Shown here one piece after another: positions 1 to 7,065 of a stretch of DNA of 9,039 bases. The first letter of the stretch is position 1. Each line of letters opens with the position of its first letter. This DNA is from Desertivirga sp966211215 (GTDB lineage: Bacteria; Bacteroidota; Bacteroidia; Sphingobacteriales; Sphingobacteriaceae). Under the pieces are notes generated by a model. It was given only the letters and a program-made list of their open reading frames with translations, did not search any database and had not been told where the DNA came from. The stretch covers positions 1-9,039 of the forward strand of contig CBIHNR010000202.1 of the NCBI GenBank assembly GCA_966211215.1, in the 5' to 3' direction. The position numbers and the translations under genes are program-made.

Positions 1-1985
1 GCGTCTACCTCTATCTGAAAGCACGATTGCAATAACATAAACACCACCGCAACTGACCATGCCTGTGGCGAGCAAGCAACCGGATAGGAAGTTGGCCCCT
101 CGCTGTAGCGGCGGTCAAAGCCACAATATAATTCTGGCAAGCGTTGCAAGTCAATGAATAATGAAGCCTGGAATATTGCTTCGGTAAGCTTTAACACATG
201 CTCACGGAAACCGTATTTTGCCAGCCCAAATGCTATGATAGCATTATCATGGGGCCAAATAGAGCCATTATGATATGACATTGGGTTGTACCTTTTCTCA
301 TTATTAGCAAGCGTACGAATACCCCAGCCGCTAAACATGCTGCTGCTAAGCAATACATCGGCTAATTTTTTGGCTTTATCTTTATCGGCAATACCGGTAA
401 ATAAACAGTGCCCAGCGTTGGAAGACACCACTCGGCAAGGCTGTTTCCGCCCGTCGAGTGCTAAAACATAACATCCTAAAGTTTCATCCCAGAATTTCTC
501 GTTGAAGTTCCTTTTTAAGGTGTTGGCTTCATTAATTAGCTCCGCAGCCAGTTCATTTTCACCAAATAATAAGGCCAGCTTGGACGCGTAGTTCTTAGCA
601 CCATATACATAAGCCTGTACTTCGCTCAGCGCAATCGGTGTTTCGGCAAAATCGCCATTTTCATCCATTACACTATCGTAAGAATCTTTCCAGCCTTGAT
701 TGGTAAGTCCATTCTTGGCTTTATGTTCATATTCCACAAAGCCGTCGCCATCTAAATCGCCATAATCGTCGATCCAGTTTATTGCGGCCTTAATGTTGGG
801 CCATATCTGTTCTATAAATTCTTTATCCGCTGTGCGTTCATAATACATTCCGGCCAGCATTATAAATAGTGGAGTAGCGTCTATGGTGCCGTAATATTCC
901 TTAAAAGGCACTTCGCCCGTATTTGCCATTTCTCCGGTTCGGGCTTCGTGAAGGATTTTTCCCGGTTCGGCATCCTTTTCGGGAATAAGTTCTTTAGCCT
1001 GCCGGGATGCCAGAAAGGCTAATACATCGCGGCTAATTTCCGGAATAATCCACAAGGTTTCTATAGCGGTAATAATACCGTCGCGGCCAAATGGAGTGTT
1101 GTACCAGGGAACCCCCGCATAAGGATATCTGCCCGTGGTGGTCTCCGCTAAAAGGGAAAGCAGGTCTGCTTTAGAGCGGTTTATCCAATGGTTAAACTGC
1201 TCGTTAGAGGTATGGACATTGGCAAATAAAATCCTGGTTTTATTCCGTTCCTGCTCAATGTAACTTCTGGCTTCCTCATAGTTCAGCTCCTGGCAATGGT
1301 GAGTGCCCGATTCGAACCGCAGAGTATAAGTAATTTTAACAATCTTCTGGGCGGTTAACTGGATATTGAAAACCGCGGCATTATTTTTAATGCTAAAATC
1401 AGCATCAGCTACTACTTTAAAAATGCTTTCTCGTTTAACCCCGTCAAGCCCATCATATTGTAAAATGCACTGATTGTTATCATCGCAGTTTTTTACTTTA
1501 TTTATCGGCACCTGCCTTTGTATACCGCGTATTTCAAAAATGTCCTTAAAATCGCCGTCAAAAGCAAGCTCTAAATTAAACGAGCAATCCTTCTCGCCGT
1601 AGTAGGCGCAAGTTATTTCCTCGTAAAATGCTCCATCTCTAACAAATTGTTTCCGGGATATATGAACCATATTGTCAGGCATGTTGCACGAGTGCAGTGC
1701 CGGATTGGTTAAATCGACCGAAAGAATATCGTTATCTTCTTTGATTGTACTACTTAAAAGCAGGGGTTTAAGCCTGTCAATTGTTAAAATCAGCTTGTTA
1801 ATATAGCGAGTTCCGTCGTGATAAATGCCCTGAACCATTTTTCCCGAGGGAACAATATTTCCCCAGCGGTCGAATATTCCGAAGGTATTAGAGTGGTTTA
1901 AAATGTTTACCCTATCATCCGCATTTACAGCATCCGCCGAAATATGGAATTTATCTTCTTCAATTAAAGATTCTTCTGCGTGCAT
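1..1985 (-). CDS. Amylo-alpha-1,6-glucosidase (glycogen debranching-type enzyme), C-terminus cut by window edge
   Basis: An open frame starts at ATG 1985 and runs 661 codons without a stop to the left edge, so the C-terminus is missing, probably a few dozen residues. The N-terminal part (about residues 25-230) resembles the bacterial debranching N-terminal domain (GDE_N_bis), with GIYHDGTR at 53-60, SSTIKEDN at 78-85 and DLTNP at 91-95. The C-terminal part (from about 270) is the (alpha/alpha)6 GDE_C domain, with PYAGVPWYNTPFGRDG at 288-303, WPHD at 577-580 and PQAW at 640-643. The family is expected to hydrolyse alpha-1,6-linked glucose at branch points of glycogen-like glucans; the real substrate of this two-domain bacterial type is less certain. 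No signal peptide is seen, so it is probably cytoplasmic. It follows the GT4 gene after 51 bp with no terminator between, suggesting co-transcription. No Shine-Dalgarno sequence precedes the start, and no in-frame upstream ATG was found. Confidence 0.9.
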   Translation of the reverse strand, partial: MHAEESLIEEDKFHISADAVNADDRVNILNHSNTFGIFDRWGNIVPSGKMVQGIYHDGTRYINKLILTIDRLKPLLLSSTIKEDNDILSVDLTNPALHSCNMPDNMVHISRKQFVRDGAFYEEITCAYYGEKDCSFNLELAFDGDFKDIFEIRGIQRQVPINKVKNCDDNNQCILQYDGLDGVKRESIFKVVADADFSIKNNAAVFNIQLTAQKIVKITYTLRFESGTHHCQELNYEEARSYIEQERNKTRILFANVHTSNEQFNHWINRSKADLLSLLAETTTGRYPYAGVPWYNTPFGRDGIITAIETLWIIPEISRDVLAFLASRQAKELIPEKDAEPGKILHEARTGEMANTGEVPFKEYYGTIDATPLFIMLAGMYYERTADKEFIEQIWPNIKAAINWIDDYGDLDGDGFVEYEHKAKNGLTNQGWKDSYDSVMDENGDFAETPIALSEVQAYVYGAKNYASKLALLFGENELAAELINEANTLKRNFNEKFWDETLGCYVLALDGRKQPCRVVSSNAGHCLFTGIADKDKAKKLADVLLSSSMFSGWGIRTLANNEKRYNPMSYHNGSIWPHDNAIIAFGLAKYGFREHVLKLTEAIFQASLFIDLQRLPELYCGFDRRYSEGPTSYPVACSPQAWSVAVVFMLLQSCFQIEVD

Positions 1986-2036
1986 AATAGATGTTTTTAG
2001 ATGAATAACCGTTAGGTTCAGGCTGTATTGGGAGCT

Positions 2037-3134
2037 TTAGACTACTTTTTTCATTGTTTTCCCCTCATATGAGGCTTTGAGATGAGGTTGCCCGGAACCC
2101 TCACTTTTACAATCTTCAATTACCGACGCGTAGATATCCAGATAATTATTAGCCATACGCTTAGCGGTGAAACGCATATCGAATATATGCCTTACCCCTT
2201 TGCGGGTAAGCTGAGGCAATTTTTTTACTGCCTGGATGGCTTCTTCAACGGAGCTTACAATAAAGCCAGATTTGCCCTCATCTATAACTTCGGGTACAGA
2301 GCCGCATTTAAAAGCAATTACAGGGGTACCACAAGCCATAGCTTCAATCATAACCATGCCAAATGGTTCTTCCCAGGCAATTGGAAAAAGTAATGCTTTC
2401 GCTTTTCCAATAAAATCCGTTTTCTGACTTTCATTAATTTCTCCAATAAATTCAATTAAAGGATGTTCAAGTAAAGGCTTAATTACATCTTCGTAATATT
2501 TTTTATCGGCTTTATCTATTTTGGCTGCAATTTTCAAATGGCTTTCTGTTTCAATGGCAATTTCGATAGCCTTATCCAGCCCTTTTTCGGGGGACACACG
2601 ACCTACAAATGCAAAGTAGTTTCCCTCTCCATTTCCCATATAATGTAAATCGTGAGGCAAGCCATGATAAACGTTGCCCACCCAATTAGCCTGGGGTAAG
2701 GGTTTTTGCTGATTATAGGAAATTGAAATTACATTCTGATTTTGGAATTTGTTGTAAACTGATTGAAGGTCAGGTATATCAAGTCTGCCGTGTAGGGTGG
2801 TTACACAGGGTATATTCAGTTTCGCGGTAAAAGGGAAGTGGAGGTAATCTGTATGAAAATGGAAAATGTCAAAGTCTTTAATCCGTTCTATTACCTCCTG
2901 CATTTGGACTATATGGTGTGCAATAGAGTCTATGCAATCGTCGTTGAGGCGCAGGCCTGTTTCAACATTGGCAATTAAAGTAGCGCGGGTAACAGAATCG
3001 CCCGAGGCAAACAGGGTAACATCATGCCCCTGGTTTACAAGTTCCTCGGTTAAGTAATGAACAATGCGTTCAGTACCACCATATAATTTAGGTGGCACTG
3101 CCTCATATAGGGGCGCAATTTGTGCTATTTTCAT
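2037..3134 (-). CDS. Glycosyltransferase family 4 (GT-B fold) protein
   Basis: A 365-residue retaining glycosyltransferase of the GT4 type. The N-terminal Rossmann domain opens MKIAQIAPLYEAVPP and carries the glycine-rich acceptor-side motif YGGTER (18-23), followed by FHFHTDYLHF (91-100). The C-terminal nucleotide-sugar domain starts near FVGRVSPEKG (176-185) and holds the family's E-x7-E motif as E256 to E264 in EEPFGMVMIEAMACGTPV. There is no signal peptide or membrane segment, so it is likely cytosolic or peripheral. The donor and acceptor sugars cannot be read from sequence. From memory, this PPKLYGGTER subgroup is often found beside a debranching-type amylo-alpha-1,6-glucosidase, as here, which would fit a role in alpha-glucan or a related glycoside. 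The last 25 or so residues are a polar tail that may be variable. The start is the first ATG after a long non-coding stretch and matches the usual N-terminus of the subgroup. Confidence 0.93.
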   Translation of the reverse strand: MKIAQIAPLYEAVPPKLYGGTERIVHYLTEELVNQGHDVTLFASGDSVTRATLIANVETGLRLNDDCIDSIAHHIVQMQEVIERIKDFDIFHFHTDYLHFPFTAKLNIPCVTTLHGRLDIPDLQSVYNKFQNQNVISISYNQQKPLPQANWVGNVYHGLPHDLHYMGNGEGNYFAFVGRVSPEKGLDKAIEIAIETESHLKIAAKIDKADKKYYEDVIKPLLEHPLIEFIGEINESQKTDFIGKAKALLFPIAWEEPFGMVMIEAMACGTPVIAFKCGSVPEVIDEGKSGFIVSSVEEAIQAVKKLPQLTRKGVRHIFDMRFTAKRMANNYLDIYASVIEDCKSEGSGQPHLKASYEGKTMKKVV

Positions 3135-3316
3135 ATCTTATAGGTAGATGTTTTATTAAGCAACGAACGGATATAAAAGTTTTTGATTTTTTGTTCATTG
3201 CTATTGCTAATAACCGCTCAGAGGCTTCTGCGCAGGTTTTATAGCAAATACAGAGAGGAATTAACCAAAAGCGTGCCGATTGTAAAAAAGATACACACCA
3301 GGTGAAAAAAATTAAG
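3135..3316. other. Intergenic region upstream of the GT4 gene
   Basis: This is the proximal 5' region of the GT4/debranching unit and should hold its promoter. No confident site is seen. The nearest match to the Bacteroidota -7 box (TAnnTTTG) on the minus strand is TGTATTTG at 3245-3252, with one mismatch and no well-spaced TTTG box upstream. No open frame of useful length and no clear hairpin were seen here. Confidence 0.4.
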
Positions 3317-3436
3317 TAAAAGAAAAGGGGCAGTCCCCACTGCCCCTTTAACCTTAATCAACCTTATCTAATCTAAACTATGAAAAATCTTTCTAAGAAT
3401 ACTGTTTTGTACGGTGTTGATAATGATAAGGTTACG
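3317..3436 (-). repeat. Terminator-ended repeat element, copy 1
   Basis: Copy 1 of a four-member family in this window. In minus-strand order it contains CGTAAC (3436-3431), an 18-nt copy-specific segment (3430-3413), the core GTACAAAACAGTATTC, then CATAGTTTAGATTAG, then TTGATTAAG, and finally a GC-rich hairpin with a T-rich tail. It lies farthest from the upstream hydrolase gene and nearest the GT4 promoter region. No promoter was recognised directly before it. On the plus strand it contains a complete 25-codon frame (3380-3457), which is the alternative reading. Whether the unit is a small RNA, a 3' UTR module or a dispersed repeat cannot be decided from this window. Confidence 0.75.
3323..3349 (-). 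terminator. Intrinsic terminator of repeat copy 1
   Basis: On the minus strand GGGGCAG pairs with CTGCCCC (3346-3340 with 3333-3327) around a 6-nt TGGGGA loop. A-T pairs extend the stem, and the tail reads TTTTCTTTTA. The plus-strand tail is only TTTA, so termination is expected mainly for minus-strand transcripts. Confidence 0.75.
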
Positions 3437-3489
3437 ATTTGTTTTAACTTTTTTTGATTTTTATTCTGCGAGGCTGTACCAGCAAATCT

Positions 3490-3609
3490 TAAAACGAAAA
3501 AAGGGCAGTCTCCACTGCCCCTTTTGCCTTAATCAGCCCATCTAATCTAAACTATGAAAATCTTTGCTATGAATACTTCTTAGTACGGAAGAGCTGTATT
3601 TTGAGTTAC
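3490..3609 (-). repeat. Terminator-ended repeat element, copy 2
   Basis: Copy 2 has the same order as the others on the minus strand: GTAAC (3609-3605), an 18-nt unrelated segment (3604-3587), GTACTAAGAAGTATTC, the core around CATAGTTTAGATTAG, CTGATTAAG, and a terminator hairpin. It lies 53 nt from copy 1. Its plus-strand reading frame is broken by stop codons: TAG at 3581-3583 in the frame that starts at ATG 3554, and a later TGA (3602-3604). This argues against a conserved peptide in this copy. It shares the 13-nt tail TTTTTTCGTTTTA with copy 4. Confidence 0.75.
3497..3525 (-). terminator. Intrinsic terminator of repeat copy 2
   Basis: The minus-strand stem pairs GGGCAG with CTGCCC (3520-3515 with 3508-3503) around a 6-nt loop. 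It is followed immediately by six T and then CGTTTTA, a typical intrinsic terminator shape for leftward transcription. Confidence 0.78.
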
Positions 3610-3638
3610 TATATTTCTATTCAGAAAAACTTTAGTTT

Positions 3639-3710
3639 GATACAAAATAAAACCTGCATGAGCAAAAGCTCACAAACGGCGATGAAAGTAGCAAGCAGGT
3701 TCTTTGTGTC
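3639..3710 (+). other. Imperfect long inverted repeat, possible structured RNA
   Basis: Between copies 2 and 3, GATACAAA (3639-3646) can pair with TTTGTGTC (3703-3710), and AACCTGC (3651-3657) pairs perfectly with GCAGGTT (3695-3701). Inside them lies a small hairpin, TGAGC-AAAA-GCTCA (3659-3672). The one non-Watson-Crick position in the outer stem is a U-G wobble on the plus strand but an A-C mismatch on the minus strand, which weakly favours a plus-strand RNA. It could also be a decayed mobile repeat or chance. No function is assigned. Confidence 0.35.
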
Positions 3711-3734
3711 CTTTTAAAAACAAATTAAACTTTC

Positions 3735-3852
3735 ACAAAAAAAGGAGCAGTCCCCACTGCCCCTTTAATCTTAATCAACTAACCTAAATCTAAACTATGA
3801 AATCTTTGCTATGAATACTGTCTTGTACGTCGCCTCTGATATCCAGGTTACG
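3735..3852 (-). repeat. Terminator-ended repeat element, copy 3 (3' UTR of hydrolase gene)
   Basis: Copy 3 begins 14 nt after the hydrolase stop codon, so it would form that gene's 3' UTR. In minus-strand order it has CGTAAC (3852-3847), an 18-nt copy-specific segment (3846-3829), GTACAAGACAGTATTC, CATAGTTTAGATTTAG, TTGATTAAG, and a terminator. It lacks one base relative to copies 1 and 2 in the A-run after the plus-strand ATG at 3797, which breaks the plus-strand frame from that ATG. An inner ATG (3811) still opens a 20-codon frame to TAA at 3871-3873, overlapping the hydrolase 3' end. Confidence 0.78.
3737..3766 (-). terminator. Intrinsic terminator after the hydrolase gene (repeat copy 3)
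   Basis: On the minus strand GGGGCAG (3763-3757) pairs with CTGCTCC (3750-3744) around TGGGGA, followed by seven T. The third base pair is a G-U wobble in minus-strand RNA; the plus-strand equivalent would be an A-C mismatch. The site probably ends the kinase-hydrolase transcript. Confidence 0.82.
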
Positions 3853-3865
3853 CTGAAATTTAGTA

Positions 3866-4654
3866 TTAGTTAAGAATGGCTTTTAGTTGTTGCTTGTATT
3901 CGGTATTATTGAAAATTCCATCATGTCCACTGTTAATAATGGAGAGAAAAACAGCTTTGGCAGATAGCCGGCTCAGCCGTTTTGCAGCATCGTGAAACTT
4001 GTCTTTAGTACCGCAAAAGATATAGGCAGGGCATTGTACGTTTTTAATAAATTCGTTTGTAGCAAAACTAAAACGCGAATATTTGGGATAATACCAGGGA
4101 AAGTTCTTTTTAAAATCTGCCAGGCTGTAAAATGGAGCTATAGCTATCAGCGCTTTAGGATGATTTTTTGCAGCCAGATAAGCGGCCATTGTACATCCCA
4201 GAGAATGGCCCAATACCGTAATTTTATTTTCGGGATAAAGCTGGCGGCATTTATTATATACCATTTGAGCATCCTGATAAAATGCTTGTTGGCTTTTGCT
4301 GCCAGTGCTTTTTCCATAATCGCGGTAATCTAAAGTTATCACGTCATAGCCCTGTTCCAGAAATTGATTATAAATTTTTTCATGAGATGCGATATTTCTT
4401 TTGTTGCCATGAAGAAAAAAGATTAAGCCTTTGTTTATTTTTTGCCTGAAATGCACTGCGTTGATTTTTGCACCATCGGGAGCCCGAAAAGTAAGTTCGG
4501 TGAATGGACGTTTAAATTGAAAATGGTAATTGGCGCTTAATTTTCTGCCCTTGAACTGGGCATCCTGATAGATAAAGCAATATAAATGGAAGGCTGCAAA
4601 TAAAAAGAGAATTATAAAGAAAGCCATACCGGCTACTTTTTTGAGGGACTGCAT
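3866..4654 (-). CDS. Membrane-anchored alpha/beta hydrolase
   Basis: A 262-residue serine hydrolase of the alpha/beta fold. It has an N-terminal hydrophobic segment (about residues 8-28), which looks like a signal anchor, so the catalytic domain probably faces the periplasm. Motifs in order are the oxyanion-region HGN (82-84), the strand-turn DYRDYGKSTG (109-118), the nucleophile elbow GHSLG with S151 (149-153), a likely catalytic acid D218 in GTKDKF, and H244 in SGHDGI. The catalytic triad therefore looks complete. The layout resembles the BEM46/ABHD13-like group of lipases and esterases, but the substrate is unknown. It lies 47 bp downstream of the histidine kinase gene on the same strand with no terminator between, so co-transcription is plausible. 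Copy 3 of the repeat element supplies a terminator just after the stop. The start chosen gives a clean anchor sequence. A frame from ATG 4697 is in another phase and looks spurious. Confidence 0.88.
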   Translation of the reverse strand: MQSLKKVAGMAFFIILFLFAAFHLYCFIYQDAQFKGRKLSANYHFQFKRPFTELTFRAPDGAKINAVHFRQKINKGLIFFLHGNKRNIASHEKIYNQFLEQGYDVITLDYRDYGKSTGSKSQQAFYQDAQMVYNKCRQLYPENKITVLGHSLGCTMAAYLAAKNHPKALIAIAPFYSLADFKKNFPWYYPKYSRFSFATNEFIKNVQCPAYIFCGTKDKFHDAAKRLSRLSAKAVFLSIINSGHDGIFNNTEYKQQLKAILN

Positions 4655-4701
4655 TAAACAACTGGATAATTTTAGGTAAAGAAACGTTTTTTTGCATACA
4701 A

Positions 4702-7065
4702 TTAGGCCTTTAGAAAAGATACCGTAAACGTAGTGCCCTCGCCTGGCTGGCTTTTAACGGTAACCTTACCGCCTAAAGTTTCAACCTGGGTTTTCACCAG
4801 GTTTAATCCAATCCCTTTTCCCGGAACAATCCCTTTGTGAAATCGGCTGTATAAACCAAAAATAGCGTCTTTATGCCTTTCAAGGTCTATACCAAGCCCA
4901 TTATCAGCTACGGCGAAATAAATGAATTTTTCATCCTGATGGGTTTGGAGGTGAATCTTCAAATGCCTGTCGGGATGGCGGTATTTAATTGCATTAGATA
5001 GCAAGTTGTATAAGATACTATGAAAGTATCCACGTACACTTTGCATTTTATCCGGATTGTAGAAATTAGAAGTGATCTGAGCTTTAGCTGCAATAATTTC
5101 GCTTTCGAGGTTATGCTTAACCAGTTTTAGTTCATCTTCAAAAATGATTTCCTCTTTTACCTCGTTTCCAAGATCCTGGTAGGAAACAATAGTGGTTAAG
5201 TCTTTAACTACATTATCCAGATTAGTGGCCTCCGTAACAATATATTTAATAAGCCTTTGGTTCGGGTCTGGTTGGCCCCTATCTGGCTTGAACAAAGAAG
5301 CAAGCCCTAAGATGCGGTTGATAGGAGACCGAAGATTGTGTGATACGATGTAAGAAAATTGTTTAAGATTGATATTGCGTTCAATAAGGCCGGCAGTCAT
5401 TTGTTCGCGTTCTTCCTCTGCTTTTTTGCGCTCGGTGATATCTTCACTAATTCCAAGTATCCCATAAACCTTGCCATTACTGTAGGTAAGTGGAATTTTG
5501 GTTGTCTCAAGCCAGACTGATTTTCCGTTTGCCTGCTTCTGTGTTTCAATAATTCCTATTTTTAGGGTGTTGGCAATCATCACCTCCTGGTCATCGGCCA
5601 TGTATTTATAGGCCTCAGTAGGTTCCCATGGAAGGTCCGCATCAGTTTTACCGATAATAGAGCTTGTGTCTTCATACCCGGCGTTATTGGCAAAAACCTT
5701 ATTGCAGCCGATGTAAACGCCATGTGTGTTTTTCCAAAAGATTGCCTGCGGGATAGAATTGAGAATGCCTTCCAGCATTTTTTCATGCTTTTGCAGGGCT
5801 TCTTCAGTTTTCAGGCGTTCGGTAATATCGAAAGCCATACCAATAATGCAAAGTTTGTCCTGATAGATTGCCGTATTGCCATTAAAGTAATAAGGAATTT
5901 TTTTCTTGTCTTTGGTTAAGAAACATGCTTGGACATCACCCACATCATTGTTAAATACATCCCTGATTTTTTGAGACATAAGTTCCTTTTCTCCCTCATC
6001 AAAAAAATCAAGAGGGCGCATTTCTAGTATTTCATCATGCGAGTAACCAGTTACGTTCTCAAAATTTTTGTTCCATTTTAATAGGCGGCCCTGCTTATCA
6101 AACAAGTAAAATACCCCCGGAAGGCTATTAATTATTGAGTCGGCAAGCTCTTTTTGCTTGATAGTTTCCAGTTCGGCATTCTTGCGTTCAGTAATATCAG
6201 ATACAATTCCATCAACACGGGTTAAAACGCCGTCAATCAAAGTTGGTACTACTTTAATTTCAATCCAGCGTATGCTTTTGTCTTTATGGAAAATTCGGTA
6301 TTCGGTATGGGTTGTCCTGCCTTGCTTTAAATGTTTGTCATCTTCAAAAACACGTTCTTTGTCATCCGGGTGGATCACTTCAGCCCAAAGCATGGGATTG
6401 TTAAAAAACTCTGTAATAGAATAGCCGTAAATTTTCGGGCAGCCGGCGGTAAGGCTGAGATAGCGTTGTGCAATTGTGTCCCTCGAAAAAAAGCCCTGGT
6501 TAATGTTGTTAAAAACGTGAGATATCTCTTTGTTTAAGATTTCCACGCGCTTTTTATTTTGCAGGTGCTCATCCCCGGTAATGGGCTGGGCATCATTACA
6601 TATTACCAAAATGCCCTCAATTTCTCCTTTCTGTGACTTTACCGGGTTTAGGTGATAAGCACGCGTGATTTTTTCGACAGCGCCATTATGATACAGATGC
6701 ACAATTTCTGGTTGGTAAAATAAGGCATTGCTGCCCTGGCTAACCATGTCTATGTGCTGCTTAATAAAAAACCAGTTTTCTTTCCAAACCTCTTCACCTT
6801 TTTTTCCCATAGCAGCAGGATGCCTTATGTGCTGGTTTAAAGAGGGGATATAAGCATCATTATAAAATAAAACATACTCCGGCCCCCAAAGGAGAAACAT
6901 CGGGATAGAGGAGTGGCTTAGGATGCTAAGTGTGGTGAGCAGGCTTTGCGGCCATTGTGCATGCGGCCCCAAAGATGAGGTGCCCCAATCGGCATCCCTT
7001 ATTAAAACACCGCTTTCACCTCCGGTATTTAAATAATCCGAAATGTAGCTGTACACGTTACTCAT
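4702..7065 (-). CDS. Soluble multi-PAS sensor histidine kinase
   Basis: A 787-residue sensor kinase without membrane segments, so probably a cytoplasmic sensor. The first domain (about 20-160) is the divergent PAS type that begins DWGTSSLGPHAQWPQSL and includes MFLLWGPEYVLFYNDAY. Three further PAS domains follow at about 185-296 (with WAEVIHPDD), 305-420 and 425-548, each ending in a D-I-T-E-R junction. The dimerisation/phosphoacceptor domain has H576 in SYIVSHNLRSPI. The ATPase domain has the N box N687/N691 (YNLLSNAIKY), the G1 box DNGLGI (721-726), an F box near IFGLYSRF, and the G2 box GKGIGLNLV (749-757). All catalytic boxes look intact. There is no receiver domain and no response regulator gene in the window, so it is an orphan kinase here. 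The signal sensed is unknown; nothing shows a bound cofactor. It probably leads a two-gene unit with the hydrolase. Confidence 0.93.
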   Translation of the reverse strand: MSNVYSYISDYLNTGGESGVLIRDADWGTSSLGPHAQWPQSLLTTLSILSHSSIPMFLLWGPEYVLFYNDAYIPSLNQHIRHPAAMGKKGEEVWKENWFFIKQHIDMVSQGSNALFYQPEIVHLYHNGAVEKITRAYHLNPVKSQKGEIEGILVICNDAQPITGDEHLQNKKRVEILNKEISHVFNNINQGFFSRDTIAQRYLSLTAGCPKIYGYSITEFFNNPMLWAEVIHPDDKERVFEDDKHLKQGRTTHTEYRIFHKDKSIRWIEIKVVPTLIDGVLTRVDGIVSDITERKNAELETIKQKELADSIINSLPGVFYLFDKQGRLLKWNKNFENVTGYSHDEILEMRPLDFFDEGEKELMSQKIRDVFNNDVGDVQACFLTKDKKKIPYYFNGNTAIYQDKLCIIGMAFDITERLKTEEALQKHEKMLEGILNSIPQAIFWKNTHGVYIGCNKVFANNAGYEDTSSIIGKTDADLPWEPTEAYKYMADDQEVMIANTLKIGIIETQKQANGKSVWLETTKIPLTYSNGKVYGILGISEDITERKKAEEEREQMTAGLIERNINLKQFSYIVSHNLRSPINRILGLASLFKPDRGQPDPNQRLIKYIVTEATNLDNVVKDLTTIVSYQDLGNEVKEEIIFEDELKLVKHNLESEIIAAKAQITSNFYNPDKMQSVRGYFHSILYNLLSNAIKYRHPDRHLKIHLQTHQDEKFIYFAVADNGLGIDLERHKDAIFGLYSRFHKGIVPGKGIGLNLVKTQVETLGGKVTVKSQPGEGTTFTVSFLKA

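Noticed and set aside
286..471. 61-codon plus-strand frame
   Set aside because: It is antisense to the debranching-enzyme frame, which has clear family motifs through this stretch; the plus-strand product has no recognisable features.
1296..1320. tRNA-like 3' end on the minus strand (GGTTCGAATC followed by CACTCACCA)
   Set aside because: The flanking bases do not form a T-arm stem, no other tRNA arms were found, and the stretch lies inside the debranching-enzyme frame, where it codes for a plausible FESGTHH segment.
3317..3852. CRISPR array
   Set aside because: Repeats are about 120 nt long, unevenly spaced and terminator-ended, with no short direct repeats, regular spacers or cas genes.
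3317..3852. Insertion sequence or transposon remnant
   Set aside because: No transposase fragment, no matching terminal inverted repeats and no target-site duplication were seen around the copies. A non-autonomous repeat remains possible.
4512..4697. 61-codon minus-strand frame starting just after the kinase gene
   Set aside because: It overlaps the start of the alpha/beta hydrolase in a different phase and has no family features, while the hydrolase frame has a full catalytic triad.
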